This document shows positions 6,477 to 10,738 of a stretch of 10,738 nt of DNA, one piece after another. Origin of the DNA: an uncultured Clostridia bacterium (lineage in GTDB: Bacteria > Bacillota > Clostridia > Christensenellales > Borkfalkiaceae); NCBI GenBank assembly GCA_937888935.1, contig CALARO010000412.1:1-10738 (forward strand). Reading direction: 5' to 3'. The notes beneath the pieces were generated by a model. It was not told where the DNA came from. It saw only the letters and a program-made list of their open reading frames with translations, and did no database searches. Every line of letters starts with the position of its first letter. The stretch's first letter is position 1. Made by a program: the position numbers and the translations under genes.

Positions 6477-6517
6477 AAAAAAATTTTCCCTTCCTTGCCG
6501 CAATCGGTAAGAAAGGG
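6477..6517 (-). terminator. Terminator of the 74-residue membrane protein gene
   Basis: On the minus strand a 13-position stem with one mismatch and one wobble (6517-6505 with 6500-6488) has an ATTG loop. AAAA then TTTTTTT (6483-6477) follow. It lies 11 bases past the stop codon. Confidence 0.85.
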
Positions 6518-6528
6518 AAAAAATCGCG

Positions 6529-6753
6529 CTACGCTTCGTCCGCCCCGTCGGCAGGATCTTCGCGCAGAGCCGCCGCCATCCGTTTCGCTTTCAATTCTTC
6601 CAGCTTTGTTTGCTGCCGTTCAAGCAGATGTTCCGCCCTTAACGCAAGGGCGGCGCATTTCTTGCTTAAAAACGAAAACAGCTTCGCAAGCAGAGCGAAA
6701 GCAAACGCCGGCACGGCGTAAGACAGATAGTCGAATAAAAATTTCAGTTTCAT
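6529..6753 (-). CDS. Small membrane-anchored coiled-coil protein, unknown function
   Basis: 74 residues. One hydrophobic helix (about 8-29, LSYAVPAFAFALLAKLF) follows a short basic N-terminus. Residues 35-62 then form a charged, Ala/Leu-rich helix likely to be a coiled coil (EHLLERQQTKLEELKAKR), and the protein ends in an acidic tail (REDPADGADEA). A perfect AAGGAGG stands 7 nt before the ATG. The gene has its own promoter (6879-6906) and a strong terminator, so it is a genuine single-gene unit despite its size. I do not recognise a family. Single-span proteins with this plan can be membrane anchors or small division or secretion accessory factors, but nothing here decides it. Confidence 0.8.
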   Translation of the reverse strand: MKLKFLFDYLSYAVPAFAFALLAKLFSFLSKKCAALALRAEHLLERQQTKLEELKAKRMAAALREDPADGADEA

Positions 6754-6784
6754 ACAAATGCCTCCTTATGTCCCCGAAATGCAC

Positions 6785-6804
6785 GCGCGGCATTTCCGCC
6801 GCGC
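6785..6804. promoter_or_regulatory. GC-rich hairpin in the leader of the small membrane protein
   Basis: GCGCGGC (6785-6791) pairs with GCCGCGC (6798-6804) around a 6-nt loop. It is transcribed about 20 bases before the SD and could protect or regulate the leader. Confidence 0.45.
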
Positions 6805-6878
6805 CCGAAACCCGAAAAAAAAGAACGCTCGTCGCCCGCGCCTCGTTTTTCAAAGCTTCCGCTACCCGTCGCACGCCT

Positions 6879-6906
6879 ATTATATCATAAACTTTCCGCC
6901 CGTCAA
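6879..6906 (-). promoter_or_regulatory. Sigma-A promoter of the small membrane protein
   Basis: On the minus strand TTGACG (6906-6901), a 16-bp spacer and TATAAT (6884-6879), with TGA before the -10 (extended -10). It gives a leader of about 120 nt. It is divergent to the acetyltransferase promoter 75 bp away. Confidence 0.78.
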
Positions 6907-6980
6907 GGGGGATAGTGCCAAAAATTTTAAAAATTTTTTTATCTGCCCGGAATTTTGCCCGAAAAACAGCGTTTTTCGCC

Positions 6981-7009
6981 TTGACAACGCCGAAAAAAAG
7001 TGCTACACT
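6981..7009 (+). promoter_or_regulatory. Sigma-A promoter of the acetyltransferase gene
   Basis: TTGACA (6981-6986), a 17-bp spacer and TACACT (7004-7009). The start is expected near 7015-7017, only about 5-7 bases before the ATG at 7022. Half-sites CGAAAAA/TTTTTCG at 6960-6966, 6972-6978 and 6991-6997 surround the -35 box. Confidence 0.75.
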
Positions 7010-7021
7010 TAAATTCCACTT

Positions 7022-7471
7022 ATGCAGATCAAAGAATTTGAAAAACAGGATAAAGACGTATTCCTACGCCTTTGCAACGAATTTTATTCTTCCCACGCCA
7101 CGCTGAAGCCTTTCAATCGCGAAACGGCGGCGCGCACGTTCGATCGCGTGATCGAGCGGCACGAAAATCTGTGGGGGTATCTTTTCACCGATAAAGAAAC
7201 GTTGCAGCCGATCGGCTACGCGCTCGTTTCGGCGTATTGGTGCAACGAAGAAGGCGGCAATATTTTGGTGCTTGACGAGCTTTATATCTGCCCCACAAGC
7301 CGTCACCACGGCTATGGCGGCGCGTTTTTGAAGTGGCTCGAAAAAGAGTTCCGCGATCGCGCGGCGGAAATCACGCTCGAAGTATTAAACACCAACCAGA
7401 GCGCGCAGACATTATACAAAAAAGACGGCTTACAACCGGACGGTTTTGTCACTTTCACAAAAACAATTTAA
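7022..7471 (+). CDS. GNAT family N-acetyltransferase
   Basis: 149 residues, the size of a single GNAT domain. Members move an acetyl group from acetyl-CoA to an amine. The acetyl-CoA binding motif A is seen as R-H-H-G-Y-G-G (94-100), following the strand VLDELYICP (83-91). The C-terminal ITLEVLNTNQSAQTLYKKDGL (117-137) matches the motif B region, where Asn and Tyr assist the CoA and catalysis. It resembles antibiotic or small-amine acetyltransferases in general form, but the substrate cannot be named. No SD is present, and the promoter is so close that the mRNA would be nearly leaderless. An SGNH hydrolase follows 23 bases later on the same strand, so the two probably form an operon. Confidence 0.9.
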   Translation: MQIKEFEKQDKDVFLRLCNEFYSSHATLKPFNRETAARTFDRVIERHENLWGYLFTDKETLQPIGYALVSAYWCNEEGGNILVLDELYICPTSRHHGYGGAFLKWLEKEFRDRAAEITLEVLNTNQSAQTLYKKDGLQPDGFVTFTKTI

Positions 7472-7494
7472 CAAAAATAAAAGGCGGTAGTGTT

Positions 7495-8142
7495 ATGGAT
7501 ATAGCAGGTAAAACGGTCGCATTTTTGGGCGACAGCATCACGGAAGGCGTAGGCGCAAGTTGCATAGAAAACAGATATACCGACGTATTCGCGCGGCTTA
7601 CGGGCGGCGTGGCGTTAAACTACGGTATCGGCGGCACAAGAATCGCGCGGCAGAAAGTGGTCACGGAATATCGTTTCGATCGCGATTTCAATATGCGCGT
7701 TGCCGAAATGGACGACTCGGCGGATATCGTGGTGGTATTCGGCGGCACGAACGATTTCGGGCATGGCGACGCGCCGCTCGGCAAGTTCACGGATAACACG
7801 GTGTACACGTTTTACGGCGCATTGCATTGTTTATACCGGCAGCTTCTCGAAAAGTACCCCGAAAAGGACGTCGTGGTGCTGACGCCGTTGCACAGGCTTT
7901 CGGAAAACGTCACGGTAAACGAGCGGGGGATACCGTGCGAGCCGCTGAAAAAGTACGTGGAAGCGATCCGCGAAGTAGCGGAATATTATTCGTTGCCGGT
8001 GCTTGACTTATGGAAGATGAGCGGCATGCAGCCGGCGGTGGAAGTGATTCGGGAAAAGTATATGCCTGACGGCTTGCATCCTTCGGATCTCGGCGCGGCA
8101 AAAATCGCCGACAAGCTCAGAGATTTCTTACTCTCACTCTAA
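7495..8142 (+). CDS. SGNH/GDSL-type hydrolase (esterase)
   Basis: 215 residues. All four SGNH blocks are visible: GDSITEG with nucleophile Ser14, the block II region GIGGTR (oxyanion Gly near 46), GGTND with Asn86, and DGLHPS with the Asp192-xx-His195 pair. Such enzymes cleave ester bonds, often removing acetyl groups from sugars, lipids or cell-wall polymers. There is no signal peptide, so it is probably cytoplasmic. The start at 7495 is chosen because the SGNH fold begins at once (KTVAFLGDS) and AAGGCGG stands about 10 nt upstream; the same frame is open further upstream but only as overlap with the acetyltransferase. Pairing of an acetyltransferase with a possible acetylesterase may be functional, but this is inference. 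Confidence 0.92.
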   Translation: MDIAGKTVAFLGDSITEGVGASCIENRYTDVFARLTGGVALNYGIGGTRIARQKVVTEYRFDRDFNMRVAEMDDSADIVVVFGGTNDFGHGDAPLGKFTDNTVYTFYGALHCLYRQLLEKYPEKDVVVLTPLHRLSENVTVNERGIPCEPLKKYVEAIREVAEYYSLPVLDLWKMSGMQPAVEVIREKYMPDGLHPSDLGAAKIADKLRDFLLSL

Positions 8143-8197
8143 AGGCGTTCGAGAAGAAATCACTAAAAACAGAGACTTTTTAATCTCGCTTTAATAA

Positions 8198-8373
8198 GCC
8201 TTCCCCCAAGGGGGCGGGCATCGCCCGTTTCGTAACGGATTGTTACAAACTGTTTGAAATTTTAATTGCTGCCTTTGATACAGGCTTCCCCTTGGGGGGC
8301 TTTTCTCGCCGAGTTGCCGCCCAAAGGCAATCTCGGCGGCTTGGTGTCAGCGTCGCTGACGGATGAGGGGCAG
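8198..8373 (+). repeat. Interspersed repeat copy 3 (alpha + beta with nested hairpin)
   Basis: Alpha (8198 to about 8280): CCTTCCCCCAAGGGGG, CGGGC/GCCCG, and the GTAAC/GTTAC hairpin. Beta (8283-8373): GGCTTCCCC, GATGAGGGGCAG and a GTCAGC/GCTGAC hairpin. Beta is interrupted by 45 extra bases (8300-8344) that fold into a 12-bp hairpin. It is placed between the SGNH gene and its terminator. Confidence 0.8.
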
Positions 8374-8454
8374 TCGATAATCGAACTCGGGGGGCAAATG
8401 CAGAAACCTTCACTCAAAGCACCAGTCCCCGCAAATCGTAAAAAACTTCCTTTG

Positions 8455-8488
8455 AAAAAGCCGAAAAACGTTTTCGGCTTTTTTTTTC
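8455..8488 (+). terminator. Terminator of the acetyltransferase-hydrolase unit
   Basis: AAGCCGAAAA (8458-8467) pairs with TTTTCGGCTT (8471-8480), followed by seven more T. It lies beyond repeat copy 3 and just before the ruvC promoter. Confidence 0.85.
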
Positions 8489-8532
8489 GCCAAAAAAATT
8501 CGCCCGAATTTTCGCCCGCGCAGACATTGCAC

Positions 8533-8561
8533 TTGACATTTTCAAAAGCTTCCGCTATAAT
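8533..8561 (+). promoter_or_regulatory. Sigma-A promoter of ruvC
   Basis: TTGACA (8533-8538), a 17-bp spacer and TATAAT (8556-8561), a perfect consensus. The start is expected near 8568. The leader opens with GCGAG (8569-8573), which can pair with CTCGC (8594-8598). Confidence 0.88.
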
Positions 8562-8594
8562 TATCTTAGCGAGTTGTCGCCATCGGCTGCGCGC

Positions 8595-8648
8595 TCGCAA
8601 AAAATCGCAAAAAAAATTGCAAAAAAATCGCAAAAAAGTCGTAAAAAG
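8595..8648 (+). repeat. Five phased A-tract units (TCGCA6-like)
   Basis: Units starting at 8595, 8605, 8617, 8628 and 8639 each have TCGC or a variant followed by 5-8 A. Tract centres are about 11 bp apart, close to the DNA helical repeat, which predicts intrinsic bending. It lies in the ruvC leader. Confidence 0.7.
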
Positions 8649-8671
8649 CGTAGAATTTCGGGGTAGGGCGT

Positions 8672-9364
8672 ATGATCATTCTCGGCATAGATCCGGGTCT
8701 TGCAACAATGGGTTTCGGGGTGGTACAAAGAGACGATCGCGGCATTTTCACCGCGCTCGACTACGGCGTGATCACCACGCCCAAAGAAGAAAATCTGCCC
8801 GTCCGCCTTGCCATATTAGAGCGCGGGGTAAACGCGGTGTTAGATCGCTATCGTCCGGAAGAAATCGCGTTCGAAGAGCTGTTTTTCACCAAAAACATCA
8901 CCACGGGTATCGCGGTGGCGCAGGCGCGCGGCGTTGCGCTGCTGGCGTGCGCGAAGCGTTGCCCCAAGCTTTTCGAGTACACCCCCATGCAGATCAAACA
9001 GGCGATCACGGGTTACGGCAAAGCCGATAAAAAGCAGATGCAGGAAGTCGTCACCACGCTTTTGCGCCTGCAAACCGTTCCCCGCCCCGACGACGCGGCG
9101 GACGCGCTCGCGGCTGCGATGTGTCACGGCTTTACAAACCGTTTCGGTTCGCTGTTCGCGGTGAGCAATTCCACGCGCACGGCGGGCAACAATTCCGCGC
9201 CCACCCCGTTTTTCCACGCCGCCCGCGACGCCCGCGATATCCGTTCCACCAAAACCCGCGCGGACATGGCTGCGGATAAAGCGAAGGCCAAGGCGAAAGC
9301 GGATGCGGAAAAGGAACGCGCCGCGAAGATCGCCGCCCTGTACGAAGCGGCAAAGAAGCGGTAA
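8672..9364 (+). CDS. ruvC: Holliday junction resolvase RuvC with long C-terminal tail
   Basis: 230 residues. RuvC cuts Holliday junctions in concert with RuvAB during recombinational repair. The catalytic acidic residues are all present: Asp7 (GIDPG), Glu68 (AFEELFF), and Asp141 and Asp144 (PDDAADALAAAMCH). The core ends near residue 155, as in the 160-190 residue family. The remaining 75 residues are extra: a Ser/Thr/Asn-rich stretch, then a Lys/Ala-rich helix (about 196-230, with alternating KAKAKAKA). The frame stays open without interruption and no frameshift is seen. The SD is weak (GGGG or AGGG before GCGT). Its own consensus promoter and phased A-tracts lie upstream, and ruvA follows 68 bp later. 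Confidence 0.95.
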   Translation: MIILGIDPGLATMGFGVVQRDDRGIFTALDYGVITTPKEENLPVRLAILERGVNAVLDRYRPEEIAFEELFFTKNITTGIAVAQARGVALLACAKRCPKLFEYTPMQIKQAITGYGKADKKQMQEVVTTLLRLQTVPRPDDAADALAAAMCHGFTNRFGSLFAVSNSTRTAGNNSAPTPFFHAARDARDIRSTKTRADMAADKAKAKAKADAEKERAAKIAALYEAAKKR

Positions 9365-9375
9365 AAAAGCGATAG

Positions 9376-9399
9376 CATACATACGAACATACATACGAA
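9376..9399 (+). repeat. 12-bp tandem repeat, two units, between ruvC and ruvA
   Basis: CATACATACGAA occurs twice in a row, and a partial CATAC follows at 9403. It is probably a slippage product in the spacer. Confidence 0.7.
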
Positions 9400-9432
9400 A
9401 AGCATACAAAAAAGCAAGGAGTATTCGGTGAA

Positions 9433-10035
9433 ATGATAGCATATTTAAAAGGGCGCGTCATAGAGATCGGCGCGGAAACGCTTGTTCTCGAAGTAGGTGG
9501 GGTAGGGTACGAATTATACTGTTCGGCGCAGGTATTTTCGAAAGCGCGATTTGGCGCGGAAACGGAATTATACGTATCCATGCACGTCAAAGAAGACGGC
9601 ATCACCCTGTTCGGTTTCGATTCGCCGAAAGAGAAGCAGCTGTTCACGCGGCTCACGTCGGTATCGGGGGTAGGGCCGAAGAGCGCGATGGGGATATTCA
9701 CGTCGATGTCGGCGGACGAAGCGGCGGAAGCGATCATGCTTGCGGACGTGAAGAAGCTTTCGAAAGCGAAGGGCATGGGCAAGAAGACGGCGGAAAAGAT
9801 CGTACTCGAATTGCACGGCAAAATATCGGCGGCGGAAGTGATGAGCAAAAGCGGCGATTTTTCGGCGGCGATGCCGGGCGGCGGCGAGAAGCTTTCCGAA
9901 ACGGACGAAGAAGCGGTATCCGCGCTTCAGAATCTCGGCTTCACGCGCAACGAGAGTATGCAGGCGGTGAAGCGTGCGAAAGAGAGCGGGGCGGTTGACT
10001 TGGAAACGATAATCCGCCGCGCCCTGCAAGGCTGA
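9433..10035 (+). CDS. ruvA: Holliday junction branch migration subunit RuvA
   Basis: 200 residues, the normal length. RuvA tetramers bind the Holliday junction and recruit the RuvB motor. The N-terminal OB-fold domain begins MIAYLKGRVIEIG and holds VGGVGYELY (21-29). Two helix-hairpin-helix motifs are clear: VSGVGPKSA (77-85) and KGMGKKTAEKIVLEL (113-127), which contact DNA. The C-terminal domain III (about 157-199), which binds RuvB, contains the family pattern EEAVSALQNLGFTRNE. AAGGAG stands 11 nt before the ATG. It lies 68 bp after ruvC, so the two are likely co-transcribed. A run of eight T follows the stop directly, but the hairpin before it is weak. Confidence 0.96.
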   Translation: MIAYLKGRVIEIGAETLVLEVGGVGYELYCSAQVFSKARFGAETELYVSMHVKEDGITLFGFDSPKEKQLFTRLTSVSGVGPKSAMGIFTSMSADEAAEAIMLADVKKLSKAKGMGKKTAEKIVLELHGKISAAEVMSKSGDFSAAMPGGGEKLSETDEEAVSALQNLGFTRNESMQAVKRAKESGAVDLETIIRRALQG

Positions 10036-10043
10036 TTTTTTTT

Positions 10044-10152
10044 CGTATACATCTCGATATACTGTGTCAACCTTGCGTTTCGCCTTCGTCATTTACGATT
10101 AGTAAATTCCGTTCGGCGAAGCCGCGGTTTCCTTGTCTATCGAGCGTCTACG
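10044..10152. repeat. Structured element, copy A, between ruvA and ruvB
   Basis: Nested helices CTCGATA/TATCGAG (10053-10059/10138-10144), AACC/GGTT (10069-10072/10126-10129), TTCGCC/GGCGAA (10079-10084/10115-10120) and ATTTAC/GTAAAT (10091-10096/10102-10107, loop GATTA). An outer CGTA/TACG pairing (10044-10047/10149-10152) may extend it. It is a degenerate duplicate of copy B with the same fold. I do not recognise the family. It may be a structured RNA in the ruv transcript or a DNA palindromic repeat. Confidence 0.65.
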
Positions 10153-10166
10153 AAAAAAATATTTTA

Positions 10167-10280
10167 CGCAATACTCATCGCGAAATACTTTGTCGCGCTT
10201 ACGTTTTTGCTCGGTCATTTACGCCTTGTAAATTCCCGTCGCAAAAGCCGCGCGCTTCTCGTCTTTCGCGCGATTATGCG
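10167..10280. repeat. Structured element, copy B, between ruvA and ruvB
   Basis: Same layout as copy A, shifted by exactly 126 bases: CGCGAAA/TTTCGCG (10179-10185/10264-10270), GCGC/GCGC (10195-10198/10252-10255), TTTTGC/GCAAAA (10205-10210/10241-10246) and ATTTAC/GTAAAT (10217-10222/10228-10233, loop GCCTT). The outer pair is CGCA/TGCG (10167-10170/10277-10280). The helix sequences differ from copy A but remain fully paired. Confidence 0.65.
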
Positions 10281-10301
10281 CAAAAATCTCGCTTTAACAT
10301 A

Positions 10302-10438
10302 GGCTTCCCCTTGGGGGGCGGGCGTCGCCCGTTCCGTAACGGACTGCAACAAAATCGTTTGAAATTTTAATTTATGCCTTTGATATAGCCTTCCCCCCGG
10401 GGGGAAGGTGTCGCCGAACGGCGACGGATGAGGGGCAG
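10302..10438 (+). repeat. Interspersed repeat copy 4 (alpha + beta)
   Basis: Alpha (10302-10386): GGCTTCCCCTTGGGG, CGGGC/GCCCG, CGTAACGGACTG and TATGCCTTTGATATAG. Beta (10388-10438): CCTTCCCCCC/GGGGGGAAGG, a perfect 10-bp palindrome, then GTCGCC-GAAC-GGCGAC and GATGAGGGGCAG. It lies directly after the structured pair and before ruvB. The rest of the gap holds a 7-bp hairpin (10478-10484/10492-10498) and no clear promoter. Confidence 0.8.
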
Positions 10439-10550
10439 CAACATATTCGGATATAAACTTACAAACAAAGCAGCCGAAAGCTTTATCTCAAAAAGCTTCA
10501 TGCCCCAATAAAAAATCAATACATACCAACGGAGTAAAAACGGCACAACC

Positions 10551-10738
10551 ATGTACGAAGAAGATGAATTCGACGAAAACTTAATCGTTTCCACCAAAAC
10601 CGAATACGACGGCGAAGAGAACGTGCTTCGCCCCAAAACGATGGAAGGTTACGTGGGGCAGGAAAAGGTGAAAGAGAACCTTTCCGTGTATATCGCGGCG
10701 GCGAAGAGCCGGGGCGACGCGCTCGATCACGTGCTTTA
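10551..10738 (+). CDS. ruvB: Holliday junction helicase RuvB, N-terminal part (3' end outside window)
   Basis: The first 62 residues of RuvB, the AAA+ motor that drives branch migration with RuvA. The N-terminal region LRPKTMEGYVGQEKVKENL (26-44) and the following AAAKSRGDALDHVL (49-62) match the segment just before the Walker A motif, which lies outside the window. The N-terminus before residue 25 is acidic, as in many family members. The nearest SD-like GGAG (10531-10534) is 16 nt from the ATG, too far for good initiation, and no better in-frame start is seen upstream. It is separated from ruvA by 515 bp instead of the usual few bases, so it may have its own control or depend on read-through. 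Confidence 0.92.
   Translation, partial: MYEEDEFDENLIVSTKTEYDGEENVLRPKTMEGYVGQEKVKENLSVYIAAAKSRGDALDHVL

Noticed and set aside
8266..9030. 254-codon plus-strand frame running from repeat copy 3 through the terminator and promoter into ruvC
   Set aside because: It crosses a strong terminator and promoter and its second half is an out-of-frame reading of ruvC.
9132..9848. 238-codon minus-strand frame over ruvC and ruvA
   Set aside because: Antisense shadow of two conserved genes; no SD or recognisable domain.
10036..10043. Run of eight T after ruvA as a full terminator
   Set aside because: The preceding hairpin (GCC/GGC around CTGCAA) is only about three stable pairs, too weak to call.
10367..10636. 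89-codon minus-strand frame across repeat copy 4 and the ruvB start
   Set aside because: It overlaps the conserved RuvB N-terminus and derives partly from the repeat.

Overview
The window looks like a chromosomal segment of an endospore-forming Bacillota of the Clostridia type. The evidence is a complete gerA-type germinant receptor operon, a RuvC resolvase (Bacilli normally use RecU instead), near-consensus sigma-A promoters, strong AGGAGG ribosome binding sites and intrinsic terminators. Coding DNA is fairly GC-rich and gene-free gaps are AT-rich. Short GC-rich palindromic repeats are scattered through the gaps, as in many uncultured gut Clostridia. A Christensenellales-like host is only an inference.

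Layout: (1) 2-394, + strand, the 3' end of an ABC transporter ATPase, closed by a bidirectional terminator. (2) 395-960 holds no sizeable gene. On the minus strand it has a consensus promoter, about 450 nt of structured sequence with two SD-preceded mini-ORFs, and the shared terminator, so it is a candidate free-standing RNA. (3) 1024-5155, minus strand, gerAA-gerAB-gerAC with ATGA overlaps. The GerC subunit lacks the usual lipobox cysteine. (4) 5443-6183, minus strand, a lipoprotein of unknown role with its own promoter and a long leader. (5) 6529-6753, minus strand, a 74-residue membrane/coiled-coil protein. (6) 7022-8142, + strand, a GNAT acetyltransferase followed by an SGNH hydrolase, probably one operon. 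(7) 8672-10738, + strand, ruvC, ruvA and the start of ruvB, with 515 bp between ruvA and ruvB.

Four copies of an interspersed repeat family (elements alpha and beta) lie at 5163-5324, 6308-6358, 8198-8373 and 10302-10438, all in the same orientation. One copy abuts gerAA and seems to supply its Shine-Dalgarno sequence.

The strongest unexplained signal is a tandem pair of about 110-nt structured elements between ruvA and ruvB. The two copies align without gaps over 92 positions. All 16 differences that fall in their three variable helices form compensatory pairs, so the fold itself is conserved. The minus-strand RNA candidate (2) and the phased A-tracts in the ruvC leader come next.

Functionally the window joins spore germination (GerA complex), Holliday junction processing (RuvABC) and unrelated accessory enzymes. 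No mobile-element genes, CRISPR arrays, tRNAs or rRNAs were seen.
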